Position numbers and translations under genes: made by a program. Of a stretch of 64,000 bases of DNA, positions 24,979 to 33,409 are shown piece by piece. This stretch comes from JANNRA01 sp031401035. GTDB taxonomy: Bacteria; Desulfobacterota; Binatia; HRBIN30; CADEER01. The stretch is from NCBI GenBank assembly GCA_031401035.1, contig JANNRA010000103.1:1-64000 (forward strand), in the 5' to 3' direction. The notes under the pieces are model-generated. The model was given only the letters and a program-made list of their open reading frames with translations. It did no database searches and was not told where the DNA came from. Position 1 is the first letter of the stretch; the number at the start of each line of letters is the position of its first letter.

Positions 24979-26184
24979 TCACCGGGCGTCGCGCAGCAGC
25001 GCGTCGATCGAGGGCACACCCTTCGTCACCCGGACCCAGAACTGCGAGAAAGAATCGCAGCGCCGCTCCGGATTCCGGAACAAGGCCGACGCGGTCGCGA
25101 GCGTGAGGTCGCGGAACGCCGTCGACAGATGTGGGTCCGCGACGCCATGGACCGACGCCGCGCCGTCCAGCGCCGCGCGCAGCTCGGCAGCGTCCGCGCA
25201 CCACCGATGCGGTGTGATCGCCGCCATGCGGGCCCCGACGAAACGCCAACGTCGTCCGCTCCACGGCCAGCGCCGGTGATCGTCCGCCGCCACCACCGCG
25301 ATCGTCAGCGCGTCGGCCGGCAGCCCCGACGGCGGATCGCCGAGCGACCACGGATGCACAAGTCGGACGACCCGGCCGCGCACGAGCGCGGTATCGGGCT
25401 CCGTGAAGCCCAGGTCGGCAGGCGGCGCGCCCAAGACCAGTGGACGGGGTATACGACCCTGGGTGCGCGGCGGGTGCACAGGCACGGCACCGCCGCGGGC
25501 GACGACGTCGAGCGCTTCGTAGGAGGCATCGACCGCCGTGCCGAAACTGTGCCACGCGGACGGTGCGTACTTGGCGACGTTGGCTGCGTTGAACAGATAC
25601 GGTTTGGCGCTGGCAGTTCCGGCGACCCACTGCCAGCTCAGATGGTTGCTGGAGAGGTCGCCGTCGAGCAACTGACCGTACATCCAATCCGCCCCCACCC
25701 GCCAGTGCACGCGGCGCAGGTGCACCAGATACGATGCGACCCACATCCGCGCATGGTTGTGGAGCCAGCCCGTGTCGTAGAGCTGACACACCGCGGTGTC
25801 GACGACCGGTACCCCGGTGCGCGCTTCGCAAACATCGGCGGGGACGTCGCGAGCGTAGGCATGATCGGGCAGGGGGCCGGCGTGCAGAGACGCGAAGATG
25901 CCGTCGCCTTCATGGTGCCAGACATGGCGGAAATACTCGCGCCAGGCGAGTTCGTAGACGAACTTGTCGCGCACACCGAGCGGTCGCCGCGCGTGTAGGG
26001 CGCGCAGGACCTCCGGCAGAGTCAGGAATCCGTGGGTGACGTACGGCGAAAGGCGCGTCACCGGTCCGTCGAGAAAATTGCGAGCGCGCGCGTACTGGTC
26101 GAGGTTTACGGCGGCGAGCCGATCCAACGCCGCGGCGCGTGTCGGCGCGAACGGCTCCGCCGTTGACGGCGGTCTGTTCGTCAC
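24979..26184 (-). CDS. Photolyase FAD-binding-domain protein lacking the N-terminal domain
   Basis: The 401-residue protein starts directly in the photolyase/cryptochrome helical FAD domain: 'RARNFLDGPVTRLSPYVTHGFLTLPEVL', 'KFVYELAWREYFRHVWHHEG', 'TGVPVVDTAVCQLYDTGWLHNHARMW' and 'DLSSNHLSWQWVAGT'. The usual N-terminal alpha/beta antenna domain is absent, and about 150 extra residues follow at the C-terminus. GTG at 26184 overlaps the stop of the upstream photolyase (GTGA), fixing the start. It is probably a flavoprotein working with its operon partner. DNA repair, signalling or a reductase role are all possible. Confidence 0.85.
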   Translation of the reverse strand: MTNRPPSTAEPFAPTRAAALDRLAAVNLDQYARARNFLDGPVTRLSPYVTHGFLTLPEVLRALHARRPLGVRDKFVYELAWREYFRHVWHHEGDGIFASLHAGPLPDHAYARDVPADVCEARTGVPVVDTAVCQLYDTGWLHNHARMWVASYLVHLRRVHWRVGADWMYGQLLDGDLSSNHLSWQWVAGTASAKPYLFNAANVAKYAPSAWHSFGTAVDASYEALDVVARGGAVPVHPPRTQGRIPRPLVLGAPPADLGFTEPDTALVRGRVVRLVHPWSLGDPPSGLPADALTIAVVAADDHRRWPWSGRRWRFVGARMAAITPHRWCADAAELRAALDGAASVHGVADPHLSTAFRDLTLATASALFRNPERRCDSFSQFWVRVTKGVPSIDALLRDAR

Positions 26185-27749
26185 GCCGCTCCGACCGTGC
26201 CGGCGCGGATGCGCGCCGCGCGTTCTGCGATCTTGGCCCGCTCCGCGGTTGCAAGCCGGCCCGCGTTCCGTACCTGCAGCGCCATCCGCGGGTTCTTCGC
26301 CAGCCGTTGCTCGTGGCGCGCCAGGAAATCCCAATACAGCGTGGTGAACGGGCAGGCATCGTCGCCAATGCGCGCCGCCGGGTCGTAGCGGCAGCCGCGG
26401 CAATAGTCGCTCATCCGGTCGAGGTATTTTCCAGTCGCCGCGTAGGGCTTGCTGGCCATCAGCCCGCCATCGGCATACTGACTCATGCCGAGCGTGTTCG
26501 GCAGCTCGACCCATTCGACGGCGTCGACGTAGACCGCGAGGTACCACTCGTGGACCTGCTTCGGCTCGACGCCGAGCAGCAGCGCATACAGTCCCGTCAC
26601 CATCAGCCTTTGGATGTGGTGCGCATAGCCGTGGTCGAGGGTCTGGCCGATCGCCTCGCGCTGGCACCGCATGTCGGTCGCGCCCGTCCAGTACCAGGCG
26701 GGCAGCGGTGCGTCCGCACCGAGCGCGTTCAGCTCGGCGTAGCCGGGCATCTGCGTCCAGTAGATGCCGCGGACGTACTCCCGCCAGCCGAGGATCTGGC
26801 GGACGAAGCCCTCCACGGCGGAGAGCGGAGCGCGGCCACTCCGATACGCCGCTTCGGCGGCCGCGATCACCTCGCGCGGGTCGAGCAGCTTCACGTTCAG
26901 CGCGGCCGACAGGAGCGAGTGGTAGAGCCACGGCTCACCGGTCCACATCGCGTCCTGCCAGCGCCCGAAATCTGCGAGCCGTTCGGCGACGAAACCGTGC
27001 AGCGCCTGAAGCGCCTGGCCGCGCGTGACCGGCCAGCCGAAGCTCGCCAGCGACCCCGGGTGCCCCGCAAAGCGCTCGTTCACCAGATCGAGCACCGCAC
27101 GGGTGATCGCGTCGGGAGCGAAGCGCGGTGTCGGGGGAACGCGCCCAGGGCCCGCGCGACCGAACGACTCCCGATTGTCCGCATCGTAGTTCCACGCTCC
27201 ACCGCACGGCGTGGCGCCATCCATCAAGACACCGTGGCGTCGGCGCTGCTGGCGGTAGAAGTACTCCAGCCGGAGCTGCTTGCGGTCTTGCGCGTGCGCC
27301 CGGAATCCGTCGACGCTGCACAGGAAATGCCGATCCTCGCGTACCTCGAGCGCTATTCCGGCAGCGGCCGCCACCTCCCGCAGCATGGTCAGGGAGCGCA
27401 GGTCTCCGGGCTCGGTCGCGATAATCGCCCGCGGATGCAGGTCGGCGAGCGTCGCGGCGAGCTCCGCCCGCAGCGTCCCACGGTTCGCCGGATCGTCGAG
27501 TCGACGGAAGCGCAGCGGCATTCCCTCCTCGCGCAACCCCTCCGCGAAGTGACGCATTGCCGCGAGGAACATGGCGATGCGTTGCTTGCTCGACCAGACA
27601 TGCGTCGATTCCTCGGCCACCTCGGCCATCCAGACGAGATCCCGCGCAGCGTCGAAGCCGTCGAACGCCGCGGCGCCGCGGGTGAGCTGGTCGCCGAGGA
27701 CGACGATGAGATGCCGCACCTCCGATTCAGCCGCCTTGGCGCCGGGCAT
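26181..27749 (-). CDS. FeS-type bacterial photolyase/cryptochrome (PhrB/CryB-like)
   Basis: The 522-residue protein belongs to the deoxyribodipyrimidine-photolyase-related family. 'HLIVVLGDQLTRG' opens the alpha/beta domain, and 'GFVRQILGWREYVRGIYW', 'YAHHIQRLMVTGLYALL' and 'NTLGMSQYADGG' form the FAD domain. Cys residues in 'MRCQRE', 'YCRGCRYDP' and 'DDACPF' fit the four [4Fe-4S] ligands of PhrB, a (6-4) photolyase. The ATG at 27749 has GGAGG upstream. It overlaps the DUF2256 gene by about 23 bp and the next photolyase-like gene by 4 bp. Confidence 0.88.
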   Translation of the reverse strand: MPGAKAAESEVRHLIVVLGDQLTRGAAAFDGFDAARDLVWMAEVAEESTHVWSSKQRIAMFLAAMRHFAEGLREEGMPLRFRRLDDPANRGTLRAELAATLADLHPRAIIATEPGDLRSLTMLREVAAAAGIALEVREDRHFLCSVDGFRAHAQDRKQLRLEYFYRQQRRRHGVLMDGATPCGGAWNYDADNRESFGRAGPGRVPPTPRFAPDAITRAVLDLVNERFAGHPGSLASFGWPVTRGQALQALHGFVAERLADFGRWQDAMWTGEPWLYHSLLSAALNVKLLDPREVIAAAEAAYRSGRAPLSAVEGFVRQILGWREYVRGIYWTQMPGYAELNALGADAPLPAWYWTGATDMRCQREAIGQTLDHGYAHHIQRLMVTGLYALLLGVEPKQVHEWYLAVYVDAVEWVELPNTLGMSQYADGGLMASKPYAATGKYLDRMSDYCRGCRYDPAARIGDDACPFTTLYWDFLARHEQRLAKNPRMALQVRNAGRLATAERAKIAERAARIRAGTVGAA

Positions 27750-27915
27750 CGTTGCCTTTCCTCCTTCGACAGGCATCGGAGCAGTAGCGCACGTCCGCCC
27801 AACTCCTCACCCAGCGCTTGCGCCACGTCATGATCCGGCCGCATGCGCCGCAGAGCTTGCTCGGCAACGACGTCTTGTTACCTCGGCTCGAAGGTGCAGT
27901 CCTCAACGTCGCCAC
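27727..27915 (-). CDS. DUF2256 small Cys-rich protein
   Basis: The 62-residue protein matches DUF2256: 'NKTSLPSKLCGACGRIMTWRKRWVRSW' in part, then 'VRYCSDACRRRK'. The four Cys of CxxC...CxxxC suggest a zinc ribbon or FeS site. DUF2256 genes are repeatedly found beside cryptochrome/photolyase genes, as here. A role in photolyase maturation is conjecture. The GTG start is tentative. Confidence 0.85.
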   Translation of the reverse strand: MATLRTAPSSRGNKTSLPSKLCGACGRIMTWRKRWVRSWADVRYCSDACRRRKGNDARRQGG

Positions 27916-28097
27916 CGTTCAGATTCGCCTGCCCTGCCGCGCCGATGGATACGTACTTCGTCGGCGGAGAGCGGGTCACGCCACCAGCCGGCGGGTCCTA
28001 TGCTGGGTGGTTGACGTCCGGCATCGTCGGACCGCTGATGGGCGGACCCGGAACCACGGGCTGGTGACCGGCCGCATTCGCTCCGTGGATCCGGTGT

Positions 28098-28469
28098 TCA
28101 CCGCAGCAGAACAATCGCCACGGTCATCAGCAGCATCAGGAGCGCCGGCAGAGACTTGATCCACGGATCCTTGACCTTCGCATGCATCGACAGCGCGCCG
28201 ACCATCAACGCGGCAACGGTCCCGGCCGCCGGCAAAACGACCGCCGGCACCCAGATGCCGAGGATCAGCAACACCGCCGAGCCGATTTTCAGGACGCCGA
28301 TCGCGTAGAAGAACCAATCGGGGAGACCGTACGCGGAGAACTCCTCCTTCAGTGACTGCGCCGAACCTCCACGAAACCCGGTCGACGACCGCGCCCGCAC
28401 GAGCCAAACGTTGAGGAGTCCGAGCCCAACGACGACTTGGAGAATGGTCGAAATCGAGAAAACTTCCAT
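28098..28469 (-). CDS. DoxX-like four-helix membrane protein
   Basis: The protein is about 123 residues with four predicted membrane helices, beginning 'MEVFSISTILQVVVGLGLLNVWLV' (first helix, partly shown) and ending 'ALLMLLMTVAIVLLR'. 'FFYAIGVLKIGSAVLLILGIW' is the DoxX-like signature. The ATG at 28469 has GGAGG five bases upstream; a GTG 12 bp earlier would consume that site. It is divergent from a second DoxX-like gene 64 bp away. The function is unknown, though DoxX-type proteins are often linked to redox stress. Confidence 0.78.
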   Translation of the reverse strand: MEVFSISTILQVVVGLGLLNVWLVRARSSTGFRGGSAQSLKEEFSAYGLPDWFFYAIGVLKIGSAVLLILGIWVPAVVLPAAGTVAALMVGALSMHAKVKDPWIKSLPALLMLLMTVAIVLLR

Positions 28470-28532
28470 CAGTGCCTCCACCGCCGAGTTGAACTAAGGC
28501 GATAAGTGATAGTTGATCGGGGGTACGATCTC

Positions 28533-28883
28533 ATGGACGCGCTCCACCAAGCATTCAAGGCTGTATCGATCTTGCTGTTCCTCTACTACGGGATGAGCGT
28601 CCTTGTCTCCAATGCGATGGAGACGGAGTTCGAACGCTTCGGACTCAGTCGGTTTCGGAAGCTCACCGGGAGCCTCGAGGTGCTCGGTTCAGTCGGGCTC
28701 ATGCTCGGCTACTTCGTACCGATACTCGTCGTCGCCGCTTCGGGTGGGTTGACCCTGCTCATGGTCCTGGGGCTGGCCACGCGCTACCGAGTTCGAGATC
28801 CATTGGCGGAAGCTGTTCCCGCGCTCGTTCTGATGCTCATGAATCTCTATGTGCTCGTCTACGCGCTCGGACTTGCCACCTGA
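28533..28883 (+). CDS. DoxX-like four-helix membrane protein
   Basis: The ~116-residue hydrophobic protein has four candidate membrane helices, including 'AVSILLFLYYGMSVLV', 'LGSVGLMLGYFVPILVVAASGG' in part and 'LVLMLMNLYVLVYALGL'. 'FERFGLSRFRKLTGSLEVLG' between helices 1 and 2 matches the DoxX-like loop. A GGGGG stretch lies upstream of the chosen ATG; a start at 28506 is possible. It is paired divergently with the DoxX-like gene to its left and converges on the superoxide dismutase gene. Confidence 0.75.
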   Translation: MDALHQAFKAVSILLFLYYGMSVLVSNAMETEFERFGLSRFRKLTGSLEVLGSVGLMLGYFVPILVVAASGGLTLLMVLGLATRYRVRDPLAEAVPALVLMLMNLYVLVYALGLAT

Positions 28884-28905
28884 CCTGGTCGTCGTTCGGC
28901 GCGCG

Positions 28906-29487
28906 TCACTCGAAGTTTTCAGCCGCAAAATCCCAGTTGACGAGAGCGGTGAGGAACGTCTCGACGTACTTGGGGCGGAGGTTGCGGTAGTCGAGGTAGT
29001 ACGCGTGCTCCCACACGTCGCAGGTGATGAGGGAGGTCTGGCCGTGCTTCAGCGGTAGATCGGCGTTCGACGTCGCGGTGACCTGGAGCGTGCCGTCCTC
29101 GTTCTTCACGAGCCATGCCCATCCCGAGCCGAACTGTCCGACCGCCGCCTTGGTGAACGCTGCCTTGAACTGCGCGGAGCCGCCGAAATCCCGCCTGATC
29201 GCGTCGGCTAGCGGCCCGCGCGGCTCGCCGCCGCCGCCCTTCTTCATCGACCGCCAGTAGAACATGTGATTCCAGGCCTGGGCGCTGTTGTTGAACACCA
29301 GACCCTCGGATCGAAGAATGATCTCCTCGAGCGATTGACCCGCTTCGGGCTTGTCACCGATCAGATGCTTGAGGTTCGTCAGGTACGAGTGGTGGTGCTT
29401 GCCGTAGTGCAACTCCAGCGTCTCGGCACTGATCAGGGGCGCCAGAGCGTCCATGGCGTACGGCAGGGGGGGCAGTTCGAAGTTCAT
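28906..29487 (-). CDS. sodB: Iron/manganese superoxide dismutase
   Basis: The 193-residue enzyme converts superoxide to oxygen and peroxide. Metal ligands are visible: His27 in 'LELHYGKHHHSYL', His in 'AWNHMFYW', and Asp and His in 'CDVWEHAYYLDYRN'. 'AVGQFGSGWAWLV' is typical of the iron type, though metal preference cannot be settled by eye. There is no signal peptide, so it is cytoplasmic. The ATG at 29487 has AAGGAA at good spacing. Confidence 0.95.
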   Translation of the reverse strand: MNFELPPLPYAMDALAPLISAETLELHYGKHHHSYLTNLKHLIGDKPEAGQSLEEIILRSEGLVFNNSAQAWNHMFYWRSMKKGGGGEPRGPLADAIRRDFGGSAQFKAAFTKAAVGQFGSGWAWLVKNEDGTLQVTATSNADLPLKHGQTSLITCDVWEHAYYLDYRNLRPKYVETFLTALVNWDFAAENFE

Positions 29488-29561
29488 CAGTCGTTCCTTC
29501 CTTCCGAGCAGGGATGGCGGTTCACTCGTTGCTTGGCTCCGGGCGTTCATCTGCGTCCGTG

Positions 29562-31853
29562 TCAGACGCTGCCACGGCGCTCGAGATCGAAGTCGGGCGT
29601 GCCGACGGTGACGATGCCGAGATATCCGTCGACGATGAGGAGCTCGCCGTTGGCGACGCTCTCGATGGCGTCGGCGACGCCGTTGACGCAGGGAATGCCG
29701 AGCTCACGGGCAATGATCGCGCCGTGGATGAGCATGCCGCCGCGGCGCTCGACGACGGCGGCGGCGAGCGGCACGAGGTGCGTCATCGCCGGCTGGATGG
29801 CATCGCACACCAAGATCTCGCCGGCGCGGAAGAGCGCCAGGTCGGCGGGACCGCGGATTGTCCGGGCCAGTCCTGACGCCAGGCCGGGACCGGCAGGCTG
29901 ACCGGTGAGTTGACGAGACCCCTCCTCGGCGGCCCGGCGCGACGCTGGATGCGCCGGCCGATCGGAGGTGGGAAGGTCGGCGATCGCTTCGGCGGAGCGC
30001 AGCGCGGCGGCGAGAACCGGGACGGCTGCCGGCGTCACGCTGGCGTCGGCGCGCAGGCGGCCGGTGACGCACATGCGTGCGGCGGCGATCGCCAGTGCCC
30101 GCAGAAGCTGGCTCTCGAGCCGGCCGACGAGGAGGTTGTCATCGTCGCGCAGGCGCCAGCTGAGACGTCCAAGGGCGAGGATCTCGCGTGCCTCGTCGTG
30201 GCGCAGCGGGCCGACGGCATCGAGCAATCGGCACTCGAGATCGTGCGCGCCTGGTGCCGGTGTCGCTGCGGCGAACCCTGCGCAGTTACCGACCTGCGCG
30301 TGGTCCGCGGGGGCGGGCACGGAAGCGAGCTCGAGCACGATGCCGAGCAACCAGCCGGGATGGGCCGCGAGCCGTTCGCTGCCGTAGGTCACGTCCATGA
30401 AGTCACGGATGACGCGCTCGAAGGAGCAGACGAATTCCTTCCCGCCGTCGACGTGCTCGATCTCGTCCCTGCTCGCCGACCACCCCGATGCATGCGTTGA
30501 CGCCAGTCCTCCGGCGATGCGCCTCAGGACGGGATGCAACGCCGGCTGGCGTCGGACGTCGGCCGCGAGCGCGGCGACGGCGGCGTTGCGCCGCGACGCG
30601 ATCATGTGCTCGCCCTGCAGCAGTCCGACGAACTCGTAGGGATCCGCGGGACGCACGGCATCGTTGTAGAATCGGCCGAGTTGCCGCACGCCGTGCGCAA
30701 ACGGAATGAAATCGTCGCGGTAGATTTCCTTCCAGCGGATCACAGTGGCGGCGCGTGCCTCGAGTGCGTGCGCCAGGTCCTCGTCGTCGAGGCGATCGAG
30801 ATTCTCCGCCGCCAAGCCGTGCCCCTCCGCTTCGAGCGCCGGGATGAGCTCGCCGGCGACACGCGCGGCCAGCCGGCGAAGCCGCTGCAACCCAGGGCGG
30901 AGCGTGAGGTACTGCGCCCGTGGGTCGGACGCATCTGCCGCTGCCGTGATGGGGCGGGCCTGCAGGAGCGTGAGCTGGTCGCTTCGCAAGCCCCACTCGA
31001 GATCGGGGGCCCAGCCGACCAGCGATTCGATGCCATGGAGCGCCGCGAGGACGGCGTCGAGCTCGCGGCGTGTGAGCAGCGGGGTAGGCGCGCCTGTGGT
31101 CTCCTGGCGCTCACCCGGCCGCCACTCCAGCACCCGACCGGTGGCGCGCGCGAGGACCCACCGGTCGGGATCGACCGTGCCGTCGACGAGGTCACTGCAG
31201 GGGCCCGGTACCGCTTCGACCACGGCTTGATCGGCCGCGGGCGTCCGCGGATCTCGTCCGAACGCGACCCCCGCCCGGTCGGTCTCGAGGACGACCTGGA
31301 CGACGACCGCCATGCGGCTGCTCATCGGATCGAGCGCGAGCTCGTGGCGGTAGAGCAGTGCGGCGTCCGACCAGAGCGAGGCCCAGACCACCCGGACCGC
31401 GTCGAGGACCGCATCGACACCCCGGACCCCAACGACGGACTCGTGCAGCCCCGCGAACGATCGACCGGCACTATCCTCGCCGACCGCCGACGATCGTACC
31501 GCCAACGGCTCACCGTCACCGAGGCCGGCGAGCGCGGTCCGAATCGCGGTGGCGACCTCCGCCGGCAGCGGCGTCGCGAGGAACGCGCCGCGCAGGCGCA
31601 GCGCCGCGTCCCAGATCTCTTCCCAGCGCATCGCCTCGAACGGCTTGCGGCCGAGTTCCATCTGAATCTTGCCGCGCAGCCCCGCACCGTCGACGAAGCG
31701 GTCGTACGCCGCCGTCGTCACACACACGCCGGCAGGCACGCGCAGACCAGCTCGGAGCAGCGCTCCGAGGCGCGCCGCCTTGCTCCCGACGAAGCGCTCG
31801 GCTTCGTCAGTCGCATCCGCCAGTGGGATCACCCAGCGCGCGGCGGTATCCAC
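29562..31853 (-). CDS. PEP synthase-like enzyme (PPDK_N plus swivelling His domain)
   Basis: The 763-residue protein has an N-terminal pyruvate/PEP-dikinase ATP-binding domain (about 1-310) with 'VGSKAARLGALLRAGLRVPAG' and 'LAVRSSAVGEDSAGRSFAG'. A helical middle follows, then a C-terminal swivelling domain with the phospho-His motif 'GGMLIHGAIIARELGIP' near residue 720. It lacks the C-terminal PEP-binding barrel of true PEP synthase. Proteins of this layout include rifampicin phosphotransferase-type enzymes, so it could phosphorylate another small molecule. GTG at 31853 has AGGAGG seven bases upstream and overlaps the preceding gene by 25 bp. Confidence 0.82.
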   Translation of the reverse strand: MDTAARWVIPLADATDEAERFVGSKAARLGALLRAGLRVPAGVCVTTAAYDRFVDGAGLRGKIQMELGRKPFEAMRWEEIWDAALRLRGAFLATPLPAEVATAIRTALAGLGDGEPLAVRSSAVGEDSAGRSFAGLHESVVGVRGVDAVLDAVRVVWASLWSDAALLYRHELALDPMSSRMAVVVQVVLETDRAGVAFGRDPRTPAADQAVVEAVPGPCSDLVDGTVDPDRWVLARATGRVLEWRPGERQETTGAPTPLLTRRELDAVLAALHGIESLVGWAPDLEWGLRSDQLTLLQARPITAAADASDPRAQYLTLRPGLQRLRRLAARVAGELIPALEAEGHGLAAENLDRLDDEDLAHALEARAATVIRWKEIYRDDFIPFAHGVRQLGRFYNDAVRPADPYEFVGLLQGEHMIASRRNAAVAALAADVRRQPALHPVLRRIAGGLASTHASGWSASRDEIEHVDGGKEFVCSFERVIRDFMDVTYGSERLAAHPGWLLGIVLELASVPAPADHAQVGNCAGFAAATPAPGAHDLECRLLDAVGPLRHDEAREILALGRLSWRLRDDDNLLVGRLESQLLRALAIAAARMCVTGRLRADASVTPAAVPVLAAALRSAEAIADLPTSDRPAHPASRRAAEEGSRQLTGQPAGPGLASGLARTIRGPADLALFRAGEILVCDAIQPAMTHLVPLAAAVVERRGGMLIHGAIIARELGIPCVNGVADAIESVANGELLIVDGYLGIVTVGTPDFDLERRGSV

Positions 31854-32341
31854 TGACGGACCTCCTGGAAACGGACGACGTGCAGGAAGCGCACGGCCTC
31901 GAAGCAGAAGAGCGCGGTCGTCGCCGCCGCCACGAAGGATTCGAGATAGGGATGGCGCGCGATCAACCGGGCCGCCCAGAACTCGCGTTCCGGACCGGGC
32001 GCCAGGTGCGCGGCTCGCCCGGTCACGGTGACCGACTCGACGCGCATCATGTCGTCCGGAAAGCGGGCACGGTTGTCGACCACGAGCGCAACCTGCGGAC
32101 ACTCGACCAACAGCCGGAACTTACGAGTCGTGATGGGCGTCGCAAACGTCCCGGATGACAGGTCGTCACCGAAAGCGTACGCGACGATCGAGCCGTATGG
32201 TTGACGCTCGCCCTGGGTGCAGAGGACTGCATAGGCCTCGCCGGCGACCAGACGGCGAATGCTCGTGACGAGCGCTTCGGAGCGCGTCGTCGACGTCGGC
32301 TCGTCGGGCACGCCAAGCAGCGGCTCGTCGCGACTCTTCAT
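31829..32341 (-). CDS. Pyridoxamine-phosphate-oxidase-like flavin-binding protein
   Basis: The 170-residue split-barrel protein has 'EAYAVLCTQGERQPYGSIVAYAF', 'GTFATPITTRKFRLLVECPQVALVVDN' in part, and 'VTVTGRAAHL', typical of PNPOx-like, HugZ-type or FMN-binding proteins. It overlaps the PEP-synthase-like gene by 25 bp, so the two are coexpressed. The substrate is unknown. Confidence 0.8.
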   Translation of the reverse strand: MKSRDEPLLGVPDEPTSTTRSEALVTSIRRLVAGEAYAVLCTQGERQPYGSIVAYAFGDDLSSGTFATPITTRKFRLLVECPQVALVVDNRARFPDDMMRVESVTVTGRAAHLAPGPEREFWAARLIARHPYLESFVAAATTALFCFEAVRFLHVVRFQEVRQWIPPRAG

Positions 32342-32733
32342 GGCCAGAGCCTATCGGGGGAGCGCGTCGCCGCAAGGGCGCTCGCGTTCAACCCTGCCGG
32401 AAATCGGCGCCGCGCTCGACCTCGGGTGTGTCGAGGCCGACGAGCCGTATCGCCCGTGACGATGGACAAGGCTGTCGCCGTCGATGGCATCGGCCAGGCG
32501 ATGCAGGCACTGGTCGGGGCCAAGGCGCCGCCCTGCGGCGTCGGGGTTGAAAGACACCGCAGGGGTTCTTGGCGACCGGCGGGCGCCGCCTGTGCGTTCC
32601 TGTCCTGGTTCGGGGCGTCCGCGAGGGGACCTGGACGACGGCAGCGCGATCTCTCGTCGAGAGGTGCGATGCGGTCACACTGAGCCGCCTCTGCGCTGGC
32701 GCTTGCATCGGTTGACGATGAACGGCTGCCACC
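32342..32733. other. Intergenic region containing a gene-tail duplicate
   Basis: About 390 bp lie between the PNPOx-like start and the YefM promoter. The only structure recognised is the copy of the VWA gene's 3' end at 32480-32544. The remainder has no clear coding signal. Confidence 0.5.
32480..32544 (+). repeat. Duplicate of the 3' end of the VWA gene
   Basis: These 65 bp match 24078-24142 at 60 positions. The original encodes the last residues of the CoxE-like protein (DGIGQAMQALVGAKAPH) plus its stop and eight bases beyond. In this copy the stop codon is altered (TGC) and there is no upstream gene body. It might be a relic of a deleted paralogue, or a small mobile or recombined segment. 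Confidence 0.85.
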
Positions 32734-32740
32734 GTACAAG
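32712..32740 (+). promoter_or_regulatory. Candidate sigma70-type promoter of yefM-yoeB
   Basis: TTGACG (32712-32717) is followed after 17 bp by TACAAG (32735-32740). The -10 element lies inside the palindrome at 32734-32749, so antitoxin binding would occlude RNA polymerase. Confidence 0.5.
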
Positions 32741-32749
32741 TATTTGTAC
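32734..32749. promoter_or_regulatory. YefM-type operator palindrome
   Basis: GTACAAGTATTTGTAC has perfect 6-bp arms (GTACAA/TTGTAC) around a 4-bp centre and runs into a TTGTACAA core. YefM-YoeB operators are known to contain TGTACA cores. It directly abuts the possible ATG at 32751, supporting autorepression. Confidence 0.75.
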
Positions 32750-32762
32750 AATGAAAGATTCC

Positions 32763-33011
32763 ATGGAGATTGTCGGTTACAGTGAAGCGCGTCAGCGGCT
32801 GGCGAAGCTCATGGACCTCGTCGTCGACGATCGGCGCCCGATCGTCGTGACACGACAGAAGGCGCCGGCTGTCGTCATGCTCTCTCTCGAAGAGTACGAA
32901 GCGATGGCCGAGACCCTCCACCTCGTGCGCAGTCCACGCAACGCGCGGCGGTTGGACAAGGCGCTGGGCGACGCGGAGGCTGGGCGATTCCTCCCCAGCC
33001 CGCGCAAATGA
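32763..33011 (+). CDS. yefM: YefM-family antitoxin
   Basis: The ~82-residue antitoxin starts 'MEIVGYSEARQRLAKLMDLVVDD' in part and continues 'RPIVVTRQKAPAVVMLSLEEYEAM', a canonical YefM/Phd domain. The C-terminal 'SPRNARRLDKALGDAEAG' is the segment that binds YoeB. An ATG at 32751 is an alternative that would add four residues. It overlaps yoeB by four bases (ATGA). Confidence 0.93.
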   Translation: MEIVGYSEARQRLAKLMDLVVDDRRPIVVTRQKAPAVVMLSLEEYEAMAETLHLVRSPRNARRLDKALGDAEAGRFLPSPRK

Positions 33012-33274
33012 CCGAATGCTGGACCGCCGGAGCGGCCCAGGACTACCGGTGGTCCGCGCCACGAGAGCCGAACACAGCGGCGCGCATCGACCGCTTGCTT
33101 GCCGACATCACACACCGCCCCGTTGCAGGAATCGGCAAGCCAGAGCCGCTCAGGGGGGCGCTGGCGGGGTGGTGGTCACGGCGCATCACCGGCGAGCACC
33201 GGCTCGTGTACCGCGTCGTCGGCAAGGGGGCTGCGCGTCAACTGCAAGTCGCGCAGTGCCGGTATCACTATTGA
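33008..33274 (+). CDS. yoeB: YoeB/Txe-family ribosome-dependent RNase toxin
   Basis: The 88-residue toxin closes with the family signature 'GIGKPEPLRGALAGWWSRRITGEHRLVYRV' (partial) and 'CRYHY', which contain the catalytic Glu/Arg/His residues and C-terminal Tyr. YoeB cleaves mRNA in the ribosomal A site. The first ~20 residues diverge from typical YoeB ('WTAGAAQDYRWSAPRE'), but the length is normal. It is translationally coupled to yefM. Confidence 0.92.
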   Translation: MTECWTAGAAQDYRWSAPREPNTAARIDRLLADITHRPVAGIGKPEPLRGALAGWWSRRITGEHRLVYRVVGKGAARQLQVAQCRYHY

Positions 33275-33409
33275 CGGCACCTGCCGGTTCCCAGGGGTTG
33301 TCGATTCTCCGGTGGGCGATCCGTTCCACACTTCCCGCACTGCCGTTCGAGCAGGAGGGGCTGCATTACCATGGCAGAGTGTCCCCGAGGCCCGGTCGCG
33401 TCTGCTCCC

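Noticed and set aside
27945..28067. Small plus-strand frame (MDTYFVGGERVTPP...) between photolyase and DoxX genes
   Set aside because: It has no recognised family, no clear ribosome-binding site and a position in a short intergenic gap. Not enough to call a gene.
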